Source: Skermanella sp. TT6
GTDB taxonomy: Bacteria > Pseudomonadota > Alphaproteobacteria > Azospirillales > Azospirillaceae
NCBI RefSeq assembly: GCF_016653635.2
Contig: NZ_CP067420.1
Span: 2,115,501 to 2,179,500, forward strand
Length of the DNA: 64,000 bases
Direction of reading: 5' to 3'
Shown here: one piece after another, positions 54,974 through 63,754 of the stretch
Layout of the letters: every line of letters starts with the position of its first letter
Numbering within the stretch: the stretch's first letter is position 1
Notes under the pieces: generated by a model
The model's database searches: none
The model's input: the letters and a program-made list of their open reading frames with translations, nothing else
Told to the model about the DNA's origin: nothing
Translations under genes and position numbers: made by a program

Positions 54974-55816
54974 ATGCCCATCTGGCTCGACGACTTCCTG
55001 TTCACCTACGAGACGCTGATCCACGCTCTCGGGGTCCATGGGCTGCTGGCCCTGTCGATGTATTGCGTGATGGCCGTGGGGCAGCTCTCCCTGGGGCAGG
55101 CCGCCTTCATGGGCATCGGCGCCTATACCGGGGCGCTGCTGACGCTGAACCTGGGACTGCCTTTCTGGCTGGTGCTGCCGCTGTCGGCGCTCGCGCCGGC
55201 CCTGGTCGCGCTGGTGATCGGCGGCCCGACGCTGCGGCTCAGCGGCGTCTACCTGGCGATCTCCACCATCGCGCTGGGCGAGGTGCTGCGCGTCCTCTAC
55301 ATCAATGCCGAAGGGCTGACCGGCGGGGCGCTCGGCCTGTCCGGCATCCCGCGCAAGGCGGACCTTTGGCTGATCTATCTGCTGCTCTTGCTCGGCGTCG
55401 TCGGATTCTGGATGGTCGGCAGGTCGAAGATCGGCCGCGCCATGGAGGCGATGCGCGAGGACGAGGCTGTGGCCAGCGTGATGGGCGTCAACCTGCCGCG
55501 CTACAAGCTGGGGGCGCTGATCGTCTCCTCCATGCTGGCGGGGCTGGCCGGGTGCCTGACGGCGCATAGCAACAGCTTCATCGGTCCCAATGAATTCGGT
55601 TTCGAAATGGCCGTGACGATCCTCAGCTTCGCGCTGCTGGGCGGCATCGGCACCCCAATCGCCCCGGTGATCGGCGCCATGATCCTGACGGCGCTGCCCG
55701 AGGTGCTGCGTCCGCTCCAGGATTTCCGGCTCGTGATCAACGGGCTGATCATCGTCGTCGCGGTGCTGTTCCTGCCGCGCGGCGTCATTCCCTTCAGGCT
55801 GAGGCGGGCGCCATGA
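54974..55816 (+). CDS. livM: Branched-chain amino acid ABC transporter permease
   Basis: A 280-residue permease of the LivM group with about eight hydrophobic spans. Landmarks: GQLSLGQAAFMGIGAYTGAL, LRLSGVYLAISTIALGE and the coupling loop GRAMEAMREDEAVASVMGVN. It pairs with LivH. The stop overlaps the ATG of livG (gccATGA), so translation is coupled. It is somewhat short compared with Escherichia coli LivM, which has an extra N-terminal part; this shorter size is common in other bacteria. Confidence 0.94.
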   Translation: MPIWLDDFLFTYETLIHALGVHGLLALSMYCVMAVGQLSLGQAAFMGIGAYTGALLTLNLGLPFWLVLPLSALAPALVALVIGGPTLRLSGVYLAISTIALGEVLRVLYINAEGLTGGALGLSGIPRKADLWLIYLLLLLGVVGFWMVGRSKIGRAMEAMREDEAVASVMGVNLPRYKLGALIVSSMLAGLAGCLTAHSNSFIGPNEFGFEMAVTILSFALLGGIGTPIAPVIGAMILTALPEVLRPLQDFRLVINGLIIVVAVLFLPRGVIPFRLRRAP

Positions 55817-56607
55817 CCATCCTGCTTTCCGCCCGGCAGGTCTCCAAGCAGTTCACCGGGCTGCTGGCCGTCAACCAGGTCGACGTCGATGTGGCGGCGG
55901 GTTCCGTCCACGGCATCATCGGCCCCAACGGGGCCGGCAAGACCACGTTCTTCAATCTGGTCTCGGGGCTCCTGCCGCCGACGTCGGGCACGCTGACGCT
56001 CGATGGGCACGAGATCACCGGCGCGGCCCCGTACGAGCGGACCCGGTTGGGCGTCGCCCGCACGTTCCAGAACATCCGCATGTTCTCCGACATGACGGTG
56101 GTCGAGAACGTCATGACCGGGATGCATACGCGCCTGGAGTCGTCCGGCCTCGCGGCGCTGCTGCGCCTGCCCGCATTCCGGCGGGAGGAACGGGCGGCCA
56201 AGGCGAAGGCCATGGAATTGCTGGAGTTCGTGAGACTCGCCGACAAGGCGGGGCTGCGGTCCGGCGACCTTTCCTACGGCGACCAGCGCCGGCTGGAGAT
56301 CGCCCGCGCGCTGGCCGGCAATCCGCGCCTGCTGCTGCTGGACGAACCCGCCGCCGGCATGAACCCGACGGAGACCCGCGACCTCGCGGCGCTGCTCCGC
56401 CAAGTGGCCCGCCGCGACATCACGCTTCTGCTGGTCGAGCACAACATGGGCTTCGTCATGGACCTGTGCGACCGCATCACCGTGCTGAACTTCGGCCGCA
56501 AGATCGCCGAGGGCACCGCCCGCGAGGTGCGCGACGATCCGGCCGTGATCGAGGCCTATCTCGGCACCAAGGTTGCCGAACGTCTGGCGAAGGCGCACGG
56601 CGCATGA
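55813..56607 (+). CDS. livG: Branched-chain amino acid ABC transporter ATPase
   Basis: A 264-residue ATPase. Walker A is GPNGAGKTT near residue 37, the signature is LSYGDQRRLEIARAL, Walker B is LLLLDEPAAG and the switch His is in LLVEHNMGFV. The C-terminal extension (AREVRDDPAVIEAYLG) is typical of LivG. It hydrolyses ATP at the cytoplasmic face with LivF to drive uptake. It overlaps livM and livF by four bases each. Confidence 0.95.
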   Translation: MTILLSARQVSKQFTGLLAVNQVDVDVAAGSVHGIIGPNGAGKTTFFNLVSGLLPPTSGTLTLDGHEITGAAPYERTRLGVARTFQNIRMFSDMTVVENVMTGMHTRLESSGLAALLRLPAFRREERAAKAKAMELLEFVRLADKAGLRSGDLSYGDQRRLEIARALAGNPRLLLLDEPAAGMNPTETRDLAALLRQVARRDITLLLVEHNMGFVMDLCDRITVLNFGRKIAEGTAREVRDDPAVIEAYLGTKVAERLAKAHGA

Positions 56608-57320
56608 GCACTCTTCTCGAAGTATCCGGTCTTCACCTCGGCTATGGCAGGACCACGGCGGTCAAGGGGATCGACCTGTCCGTCCCGATCGGCGGCGTGG
56701 TCTGCCTGATCGGTGCCAACGGGGCCGGCAAGACCACCACCATGCGCGGCCTGGCCGGCCTTCTGAAGCCGACCGCCGGTACCGTCCGCTTCGACGGCGC
56801 CGACATCACCGGCAGCGCGGCTCATCGCGTCGCCCGGTTGGGCATCCGTCAGGTCCCGGAAGGCCGGCAGGTCTTCGCCGAAATGACCGTGGACGAGAAT
56901 CTCCAGCTCGGCGGGCTCCAGGCGCCCGGTGCGGCGGAGTACGCCAGGCGCCGCGACCGCGTTCTCGAGCGTTTCCCCCGTCTGCGTGAGCGGCTGTCCC
57001 AGCAGGCGGGCCTGCTGTCGGGCGGCGAGCAGCAGATGCTCGCCATCGGGCGCGCGCTGATGGGCGCACCCCGCCTGCTGCTGCTGGACGAGCCGAGCAT
57101 GGGGCTGGCCCCCTTGTTCGTCGAGGAGATCTTCCGGATCATCGCCGACCTAAAGCGCGAAGGCGCGACCATCCTCCTGGTCGAGCAGAACGCCCAGGCG
57201 GCGCTGGAAATCGCCGACTATGCCTATGTGCTGGAGAGCGGCACGATAACGCTGCAAGGTCCGGGGGCGGAGATCGCCGAAAACCCGCAGGTTGCCGCGG
57301 CCTATCTGGGTGGTCATTGA
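56604..57320 (+). CDS. livF: Branched-chain amino acid ABC transporter ATPase
   Basis: A 238-residue ATPase. Walker A is GANGAGKTT, the signature is LSGGEQQMLAIGRAL, Walker B is LLLLDEPSMGL and the switch His position is taken by Gln in LLVEQNAQAAL, as is normal for LivF. The start ATG overlaps the livG stop. A weak hairpin (TCCCGC 57337-57342 with GCGGGA 57352-57357) follows the stop codon. It completes the five-gene transporter. Confidence 0.95.
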   Translation: MSTLLEVSGLHLGYGRTTAVKGIDLSVPIGGVVCLIGANGAGKTTTMRGLAGLLKPTAGTVRFDGADITGSAAHRVARLGIRQVPEGRQVFAEMTVDENLQLGGLQAPGAAEYARRRDRVLERFPRLRERLSQQAGLLSGGEQQMLAIGRALMGAPRLLLLDEPSMGLAPLFVEEIFRIIADLKREGATILLVEQNAQAALEIADYAYVLESGTITLQGPGAEIAENPQVAAAYLGGH

Positions 57321-57374
57321 CGAGTTAATCTGATATTCCCGCGGTTTATTGGCGGGATGTCCAGCAATCGGTGA

Positions 57375-57794
57375 ATGATGGCACGAAACAGCAACCGCGG
57401 TGCGGCGCGACAGAAAACCCGGGCGGCACGGACAGCGGCGCCGGTTCAGCGGCCCGCGGATGCCGACGGGCTGACCAGCGTCACCGTCCGCGTGCCTGAA
57501 GCGGCCAGGCCCTTCATCGAGAAGGCGGCGGAAATGATGCGGGACGGCGCCGACCCGGCCGCCGCATTGCGGCGGGCCGGCGGCAGCTTCGACGCCTCCG
57601 CCCCGCCGCCCAGCCGGGGCGAGGCGCTGTCCGACGACGACATGGCCCGCCAGCGGGACCAGCACCAGATGGCGAAGCTGCGCAGCCGCCTGGAAAGCCA
57701 GGAACTGCGCAGCGCCGCCGAGCTGGGCCAGCGGGTCAGGAGCCTTCGGGGATGGCGGCTGACCTTGGCCCGCATGGCCGGGATAGTCTCCTGA
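57375..57794 (+). CDS. Hypothetical basic protein
   Basis: A 139-residue protein with a basic, Ala/Arg-rich, probably disordered N-terminus (1-30) and a C-terminal helical half (RQRDQHQMAKLRSRLESQELRS). Between them TSVTVRVPEAARPFIEKAAEMM resembles a short strand followed by helices, a little like a ribbon-helix-helix start, but not convincingly. No family assigned. It lies 54 bases after livF and could be transcribed with it; its end is seven bases from the convergent dehydrogenase-like gene. Confidence 0.55.
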   Translation: MMARNSNRGAARQKTRAARTAAPVQRPADADGLTSVTVRVPEAARPFIEKAAEMMRDGADPAAALRRAGGSFDASAPPPSRGEALSDDDMARQRDQHQMAKLRSRLESQELRSAAELGQRVRSLRGWRLTLARMAGIVS

Positions 57795-57800
57795 CCTGGC

Positions 57801-59141
57801 TTACCGCTGGGCCGCCTGGCCCACGGTCGTTTCGACACCGACGCGCCAGACCCGGTTGCCGACGTCGTCGGTCACCAGCAGCCCGCCCTTGCCATCGGGC
57901 GCCACGTCTACCGGCCGGCCCAGCGCGTCGCCCTGATCGTTGACGAAGCCGGTCAGCACGTCGACCGGATCGCCCGACGGCTTGCCGTCGGCGAAGGGGA
58001 CGAAGATGACCTTGTAGCCGCTGCGCGGCTTGCGGTTCCAGGACCCGTGCTGGCCGATGAAAACCCCGTTGGAGAACTGGTCGGTCAGCGTGTTCTCGTC
58101 GGAGAAGGCGAGGCCCAGGGAGGCCGTATGGGGGCCGAGGGCGTAGTCCGGCACGATCGCCCGTTCGACCAGATCGGGCCGCTGCGGTTCGACGCGGACA
58201 TCCACGTGCTGCCCGTAGTAGCTGTAGGGCCAGCCGTAGAAGCCGCCGTCCTGGACCGACGTCATGTAGTCCGGCACCAGGTCGCCGCCGATCTCGTCGC
58301 GCTCGTTGACCGCGGTCCACAGCATGCCGGTGGTGGGCTCCCAGTCTAGACCGTTCGGATTGCGGAGGCCCGAGGCGAAGATCCGGTGCTCGCCGGTCTG
58401 CGGGTTGATCTCCCAGACCGCGGCGCGGCCTTCCTCCATCTCCATGCCGTTCTCGCCGATATTGCTGTTCGATCCGACGGTCGCGTACAGCAGATTGCCG
58501 TCCGGGCTGGCGATGACGTTCTTGGTCCAATGATGATTGATGCCTGCCGGCAGATCGACCACCTTGGTTCCCGGCGCCGTGATCTTCGTCTGGCCTTCCT
58601 CATAGGGAAACCGCACGATCGCGTCGGCGTTCGCCACGTACAGGTCGTTGCCGACCAGGAACATGCCGAACGGCGAGAACAGATTCTCCAGGAACGCTGT
58701 CTTGGTCTCGGCGATGCCGTCGCCGTCGCCGTCGCGCAGCAGGCTGATCCGGTTGGCGCTGGGTACGCCGGCACCGGCCCTGCTCATCACCAGGTTCATG
58801 ACCCAGCCCTTGATTCCGCCGTCCTCGTCCTTGGGCGGGGCGTTGGATTCGGCTACCAGGACGTCGCCGTTGGGCAGCACGTGGAGCCAGCGGGGATGAT
58901 CCAGGCCGGCGGCGAACTCGGTCACGCCGAGGCCCTGGGCGGCGGTCGGCTTGTCGCCCTCTGCCCAGCCCTTCGCAGGGGCGATATGGACGGTGGGGAT
59001 CGGCGACTCCTCGTTGGGAGCAGGCAGTTCCGGGTTCGGACCCGTGCCCGCGGAAACCGGAAGCGACGCATTCTCGCCGCAGCCGGCCAGGGTCAGGCCT
59101 GCCGCGGCGAGAAGGAACGAAGCGGTTGAAAGCGTGCGCAT
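57801..59141 (-). CDS. PQQ-dependent sugar dehydrogenase-like lipoprotein
   Basis: A 446-residue protein with a lipoprotein signal ([21 protein letters not shown], lipobox LAGC). The mature chain is a six-bladed propeller of the glucose/sorbosone dehydrogenase family (PF07995): [56 protein letters not shown] and [17 protein letters not shown]. The His and Arg/Asn positions that hold PQQ in related enzymes are present in outline. It would oxidise a sugar or related alcohol at the outer or inner membrane surface. ATG at 59141 has AGGAA nine bases upstream. Real PQQ dependence is not proven by sequence. Confidence 0.88.
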   Translation of the reverse strand: MRTLSTASFLLAAAGLTLAGCGENASLPVSAGTGPNPELPAPNEESPIPTVHIAPAKGWAEGDKPTAAQGLGVTEFAAGLDHPRWLHVLPNGDVLVAESNAPPKDEDGGIKGWVMNLVMSRAGAGVPSANRISLLRDGDGDGIAETKTAFLENLFSPFGMFLVGNDLYVANADAIVRFPYEEGQTKITAPGTKVVDLPAGINHHWTKNVIASPDGNLLYATVGSNSNIGENGMEMEEGRAAVWEINPQTGEHRIFASGLRNPNGLDWEPTTGMLWTAVNERDEIGGDLVPDYMTSVQDGGFYGWPYSYYGQHVDVRVEPQRPDLVERAIVPDYALGPHTASLGLAFSDENTLTDQFSNGVFIGQHGSWNRKPRSGYKVIFVPFADGKPSGDPVDVLTGFVNDQGDALGRPVDVAPDGKGGLLVTDDVGNRVWRVGVETTVGQAAQR

Positions 59142-59236
59142 TTCGCGATGTTCCTGAAATCTAAAGGTGTCTACAGGAACAACACGAAACCCGTAAAGCT
59201 GTTGCGCCCGGCGCTTTTCCAATCACACAGAGTTGA

Positions 59237-60046
59237 TCAGTTCACGATGACCTTGCGGTACAGATGCCAAGTGGCATGACCCAGGATCGGCATCACGACC
59301 GCCAAGCCGACGAAGAAGGGCACGGATCCGACCGCGATAGACACGGCGACCACGAGGCCCCAGGCCGCCATCGGGACAGGATTGGCCATGACGGCCCGGA
59401 GCGAGGTCTTGACCGCTGCGACCGGCCCGACGTCGCGGTCCAGCAGCAGCGGGAACGACACGACGGAAGTCGCCAGCACCACCACGGCGAACAGGAATCC
59501 GACCAGGTTGCCGAGGAAGATCATCTGCCATCCCTCGGCCGTGTTGAAGACCCGGTAGAGGAATCCGCCCTCGGGCGCCGCCATGGACGCGCCCAGGGTC
59601 GCCTCGTATATCCCGGAGGCGGCGGCGAGCCACGCGACGAAAAGCGCGGCCAGTCCGACGGCCAGCACCATGATCGACCCGATCGCCGGGGATTTCAGCA
59701 CGTCGAAGGCATTCAGCCAGGAGACGGGCTTGCCCTGTTCGCGGCGTCGGCTGAGTTCGTAGATGCCGATGGCGGCGACCGGCCCCATCAGCGTCAACCC
59801 AGCGATCATCGGGTAAAGCAGCGGGCGGAGGTCGGCGCCATAAGCCCAGCGAGCGGCGACCACGCCGACCAGCGGATAGATGATGCCTAAGAAAAGCAAT
59901 TGCGTCGGCATCGCGAGGAAGTCGTCGACTCCTTTCGATAGGGAATCCCTGATGTCGTTCAAATCGATCTTGCGCACGCCGGGATAGGCTTCGCCGTAAG
60001 CCACTTCCCGGACCGTAGATCCGTTCGTCGCGGTTCTGTTCGCCAT
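59237..60046 (-). CDS. DUF2189 membrane protein
   Basis: A 269-residue integral membrane protein. After a soluble N-terminus (RKIDLNDIRDSLSKGVDDFLAMPT) come about six spans. The opening pattern and MAGLTLMGPVAAIGIYELSRRREQG-like region (LTLMGPVAAIGIYELSRR) are those of the DUF2189 family, common in alphaproteobacteria and of unknown function; some are annotated as cytochrome c oxidase subunit I-like without evidence. AGGGAGGCAGGAAG precedes the ATG. The 258-base gap to the next gene has no visible gene. It may share a transcript with the lipoprotein gene 95 bases downstream. Confidence 0.83.
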   Translation of the reverse strand: MANRTATNGSTVREVAYGEAYPGVRKIDLNDIRDSLSKGVDDFLAMPTQLLFLGIIYPLVGVVAARWAYGADLRPLLYPMIAGLTLMGPVAAIGIYELSRRREQGKPVSWLNAFDVLKSPAIGSIMVLAVGLAALFVAWLAAASGIYEATLGASMAAPEGGFLYRVFNTAEGWQMIFLGNLVGFLFAVVVLATSVVSFPLLLDRDVGPVAAVKTSLRAVMANPVPMAAWGLVVAVSIAVGSVPFFVGLAVVMPILGHATWHLYRKVIVN

Positions 60047-60304
60047 CTTCCTGCCTCCCTCTGAGAGCGGCCGTCAGAAGCGGTCATGCTGCGGTCATTG
60101 CGCAGGTGGCACGATTCATCGGCCGTCGACCTGTGGGTCGGACCGTGCGGTCACCCTGGCCGGGTGACGCCGACCGTATCCCTGGCAACCGAATCTATCA
60201 TTGTTAAGGCGACAGACCAATACAACCCTAACCGGTAAGCGACGACGGCCGGGAAAAGCCGGGGGAGGGATTACCCGATTTTTCGGGTGCGCGACCGGCG
60301 GAAA

Positions 60305-61351
60305 CTATTCTGTAGCCGGAATGATCCCTTCGGCCATCAGGAAATGCAGGTCCCGGACATAGCCGGTCCGCCCCGAGGGCGAGTCCGGGTCGGATGTCAT
60401 GACCACGGTGAGTCCCAGGTCGGGCACGACATAGAGCATCTGCCCGCCATAGCCCCAGGCGTAATAGACGGTATGCCCCTGCATTTCCCGGATGAACCAG
60501 CCATAGCCGTAGCTGTCCCCGGTATGCACCGATCGGGCCTGCGGGGTCCAGGAGGCGCGGATCCAGTCTTCCGACAGGATGCGGCGCCCGTCCGCCACGC
60601 CGCCGTTGCGGTAAAGCTCACCGAAGCGGAGAAGGGCACGGGGCGACAGCAGCATGTTGTTGCCGCCGAAATAGATGCCCTGTGGATCGCGCTGCCAAAC
60701 CGGCACCTCGATGCCCAGCGGCTCGCCGAGCCAGTCGCGTGCCAGGGCCAGGGTGCTGCGCCCGGCCGCTCGGGTCAGGGCGGCGGACAGGATGTGGGAG
60801 TTGCCGGTGGAGTAGAGCATGCCGCCTCCCGGCTCGTCGACGAAGGGGCGCGCGAGGGCGAAGCTCACCCAATCGCGGCTGGTCACCCATCGGCCATAGA
60901 AGGAACCTGATGTCCGCTCCAACCCGGAGCGCATCGCCAGCAGATGGTCGATGGTCACCCGTCCCAGCCGCGGATCGGCGCCGGCGGGCACCTGGCTGCC
61001 CAGGATCTCGACGATCGGCTGATCCACTCCCTCGAAGACGCCCTGGTCGATGGCGATGCCGGTCAGCGCCGCGATCACGGTCTTCGACAGCGACTTGACG
61101 TTCACAGGGCTGTCCAGGCCTGGCCCGTCGAAGATACGCTCCACGACCGGAACGCCGTCGCGGGCGACGATCAGCGAACGGAGGGCCGCCAAGTCGGCGG
61201 CCTGCGCGAGCGCCCCGTCGAGCGCCGCCCGATCCATCGGGCGGGGCACCTGTGCGGCCATGGAAGCATGGGGGATAATCCCAGCAAGTGCGGCTAAAAA
61301 CAGCGCCTTGCCAATGGAAAGAAGGGAAAAGGGGGATGAGCGCGGGGTCAT
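60305..61351 (-). CDS. Serine hydrolase of the beta-lactamase/PBP fold
   Basis: A 348-residue class C beta-lactamase-like hydrolase. A signal peptide covers about residues 1-33 (ends HASMAA). The catalytic SxxK is SLSK, in NVKSLSKTVIAAL; the second motif is YSTGNS, and the third region is WGYGGQMLYV in place of KTG. This third motif is usual in esterase-like members and argues against true beta-lactamase activity. It probably cleaves an ester or a D-amino acid peptide in the periplasm. ATG at 61351 has a weak ribosome site. It seems monocistronic. Confidence 0.86.
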   Translation of the reverse strand: MTPRSSPFSLLSIGKALFLAALAGIIPHASMAAQVPRPMDRAALDGALAQAADLAALRSLIVARDGVPVVERIFDGPGLDSPVNVKSLSKTVIAALTGIAIDQGVFEGVDQPIVEILGSQVPAGADPRLGRVTIDHLLAMRSGLERTSGSFYGRWVTSRDWVSFALARPFVDEPGGGMLYSTGNSHILSAALTRAAGRSTLALARDWLGEPLGIEVPVWQRDPQGIYFGGNNMLLSPRALLRFGELYRNGGVADGRRILSEDWIRASWTPQARSVHTGDSYGYGWFIREMQGHTVYYAWGYGGQMLYVVPDLGLTVVMTSDPDSPSGRTGYVRDLHFLMAEGIIPATE

Positions 61352-61637
61352 GGCGCTTAATTGGCGCTGGCCGCTCACTCGTCAACGCTGGAGCGACGGT
61401 CGGACGTTTGGTGTCAAGCGACAGCCGCAGGAGGCCGCCGCTTCCATTGCTGAAAGCGCTTTGGCTGCTTGGCAGGGGCCATATGAAGGTGATGACCCCG
61501 ACAAGCGCGCCGATGGCGAGGCAACGGTCGGAGGTGGAAAACGCAGCGAGGGGTATCTTTGCCGCGGGGAGAAAGATGATCCCGAGCAAAACAAGTAACC
61601 CGGTCAGTCCGGTGATCTCGCCTTCGACCAGCCACAC
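61352..61637 (-). other. Possible remnant of a small membrane protein gene
   Basis: The 432-base gap between the hydrolase gene and the IS element has no firm gene. On the minus strand a frame from GTG at 61637 begins WLVEGEITGLTGLLVLLGII and has two hydrophobic segments (to about 61460), which look like real membrane spans. The frame then loses coding character and runs on inside the hydrolase gene in another frame. It may be the 5' part of a broken gene or a very short membrane protein. Support is weak. Confidence 0.25.
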
Positions 61638-61773
61638 GAGTAAATGTTATGGCTATGTAGTCGGCAATGGTCGGGTTCGTACAGATCGCACGCGGCATCG
61701 ATGCAAGCTATACAGTGCTTCCGAAGAAAAGCGTTGGATAAAGGGTGGCTTATGATCTGTTATGAATTGAGTT

Positions 61774-62491
61774 CTTGGTTCATCTAATAGAAGGTTGCAG
61801 CAATGCAGAGAACGCCCATGAAGAAACAGGCGGTCTTCTCATACCGGGTGGCGACGGCGCGCCTTTCCTTCAGATGTGCCCACAGCCGTTCCACGCGGTT
61901 GCGATTGTCATATACCCATCCGGGACAGGTCACAGGCGCGTCCTTGTTCTTGGCCGGGATCGCCGGCCGCGCGCCGTGGTCCCAAATGAGCTGGCGGAAG
62001 GCGTGGGAGGCATAGCCTTTGTCGCCAACGACCCAGCCGGGAATACCGGGCAGGCAGTCGACCAGATCGCGCGCCAGCGGCAATTCGTGAGCCTTTTTGA
62101 ACGCCCCCGCCCCCTTGTGGTGCGCCCTGGTCGAAGTCCTGTCGAGAAATGACATGCCCAACTCAATGCTACGGTCCTGAACCTGTTCCAGAAGCCGCTC
62201 CCAGACGCCCAGTTGGCTCCAGCGGATGAAAGTTTGTGCCGCCCGCCACCACGGCACCAGATCAGCCGGGACACTTCGCCATTTGGCACCATTGCGATGG
62301 CGCCAGACAATCGCCTCGATGGTTTCGCGAAGCGCAACCGACCCCGTTTTGCCCCCGCGGCCGGCACTCATCGATCAGCGGTCTCGAAACCGCCCATTGA
62401 TCATCGGTCAGAACAACAAGACTGTTATGCTCAGTCATTCCATGAATATTGGCATAGTCACCAAGCTATATTTGGCCCTAGAGGATCCAAG
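61774..62491 (-). mobile_element. Degenerate IS5-family element
   Basis: Imperfect terminal inverted repeats CTTGGTTCATCTA (61774-61786) and, reading inward from 62491, CTTGGATCCTCTA match at 11 of 13 positions. They enclose a broken transposase gene. At about 720 bases the element is shorter than complete IS5 relatives of the IS427 group, in line with an internal deletion. The exact ends and the target duplication could not be fixed. It lies between the hydrolase and a glycosyltransferase gene. Confidence 0.7.
61784..62438 (-). pseudogene. IS5-type transposase, frameshifted and internally deleted
   Basis: The N-terminal part starts at ATG 62438 (MTEHNSLVVLTDDQWAV) and breaks off near 62350; the remainder continues in a second frame (RETIEAIVWRHRNGAKWRSVPADL to RYEKTACFFMGVLCIAATF). 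In the IS427 group such a change of frame can be programmed, but here the sequence also lacks about 45 residues between FLDRTSTRAHHKGAG and AHELPLARDLVD compared with complete relatives. This loss removes part of the DDE catalytic core, so the enzyme should be inactive. Confidence 0.75.
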
Positions 62492-62555
62492 GTTTGCCTG
62501 ACAGCTTCTTGGGACTGATGATTTGACATGCTGGAGACGTCGAGCATACACACCT

Positions 62556-63626
62556 TCACGAACTTCCGACCGACACCAACTCCGGCATTACGCTCATAGG
62601 CGTTGCCGAATGGATTCCCTCGTAGATGCTCAGCAAACGGCCAACCGCCCTTTCCTCGGTGAAGTGGCCGTGGTACCGAGCGCTTCCCCTGGAAGTGAGG
62701 CGGTCGGCAAGTTCCGGTTCGATCAGGATCCGGCGTATGCTGTCAGCCAAGGCTTCCACGTCATCGATGGGCACCATGAGACCGTCGTCAGCGTGGCGTA
62801 TCGTTTCGCGAGGCCCGGCAGACATGGCGGATATGATCGGCGTGCGGTTTTGCCAAGCCTCGAGAATGACGGTTCCGAACGGCTCATACCGGGATGGCAG
62901 CAGGCAGATATCCGCCGCGCGCAGGAGAGCGCCCCGGTCAGAGCGCCATCCCAGAAACTTGACCCTGTCGGCTACCCCTGTGCTCCCTGCCAGGGACTTG
63001 AGTTCAGCTTCCAGTGGCCCGTCGCCCGCGATCCACAGGTGACAGTCTGGGATGGAGGCCAGCGCCTTTATGGCGATGTCGAGACCCTTCTTGATATGGA
63101 GGCGGGACAGCGTCAGCAGAACCGGAACGCCATCGGGCGTGCCGATTTCCGCCCGTGAGGCTGGTGCTTGGTCGTTGGCGCTGGAAAAAGTATTGACGCA
63201 GTACGCCCGCGCCGGAGGGACTCCCTTGGCAACCATATGATCCACGATGCCGGGAGTGACGCCGATGAAATACTTGCAGGAGGCGAAGTTCGCGGGATCA
63301 TAATAGCCACCGAACCACCCGATCGTCGGGATGGCGGTGATTGGAGTCATCGTCGCCGCTCGCCGCATCCAGCACTGTATGATATCGGGTTTTTCATAGG
63401 CGATCGCTCGCCTGATGTACCAGCGCGGAATTAAGGATTTGGCCTGCCATCCGTGTGACAGTACCAGCTTCACTCCAGCTGACCTCAAATCTTCGTAACG
63501 ATCTGAGAGGGGATTGGCGATGACCACTTGATCGATGCCGTGTCTGTGCAGCGCCATCACCATATCGGCAAAATGCATCTCAGCGCCGCCATTTGCACGA
63601 CTTAGCATGAACTGCATGATTTTCAT
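62556..63626 (-). CDS. Glycosyltransferase family 4 protein
   Basis: A 356-residue GT-B glycosyltransferase. The N-terminal domain starts MKIMQFMLSRANGGAEMHF, typical for the acceptor side with its Gly-rich loop. The C-terminal domain has VLLTLSRLHIKKGLD, LWIAGDGPLEAEL, VKFLGWRSD and the family signature EPFGTVILEAW (the E-x7-E motif) that binds the nucleotide sugar. It transfers a sugar in cell surface polysaccharide or lipopolysaccharide synthesis at the cytoplasmic side of the membrane. Codon use is a little less GC-rich than average. The IS remnant lies close to its 3' end. The sugar and acceptor are unknown. Confidence 0.92.
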   Translation of the reverse strand: MKIMQFMLSRANGGAEMHFADMVMALHRHGIDQVVIANPLSDRYEDLRSAGVKLVLSHGWQAKSLIPRWYIRRAIAYEKPDIIQCWMRRAATMTPITAIPTIGWFGGYYDPANFASCKYFIGVTPGIVDHMVAKGVPPARAYCVNTFSSANDQAPASRAEIGTPDGVPVLLTLSRLHIKKGLDIAIKALASIPDCHLWIAGDGPLEAELKSLAGSTGVADRVKFLGWRSDRGALLRAADICLLPSRYEPFGTVILEAWQNRTPIISAMSAGPRETIRHADDGLMVPIDDVEALADSIRRILIEPELADRLTSRGSARYHGHFTEERAVGRLLSIYEGIHSATPMSVMPELVSVGSS

Positions 63627-63754
63627 GTCGCTTGGGTCCCGGTACTTCTGATTGGGGCGCTGAGTTGTTGCAACCCTGGGGGGCGATGGCGCTCTTTTCA
63701 GAAGACATCCCCCTGCAGCGCTTATATCTAAAGTATTAACTCATAAGATATGAG

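Noticed and set aside
57337-57357. Hairpin after livF as a terminator
   Set aside because: Only six base pairs with a nine-base loop and no T-run; mentioned under livF but not listed.
60247-60290. ACCCGA/TCGGGT hairpin downstream of the hydrolase gene
   Set aside because: Six-base stem with little T-tail; could be chance in GC-rich DNA.
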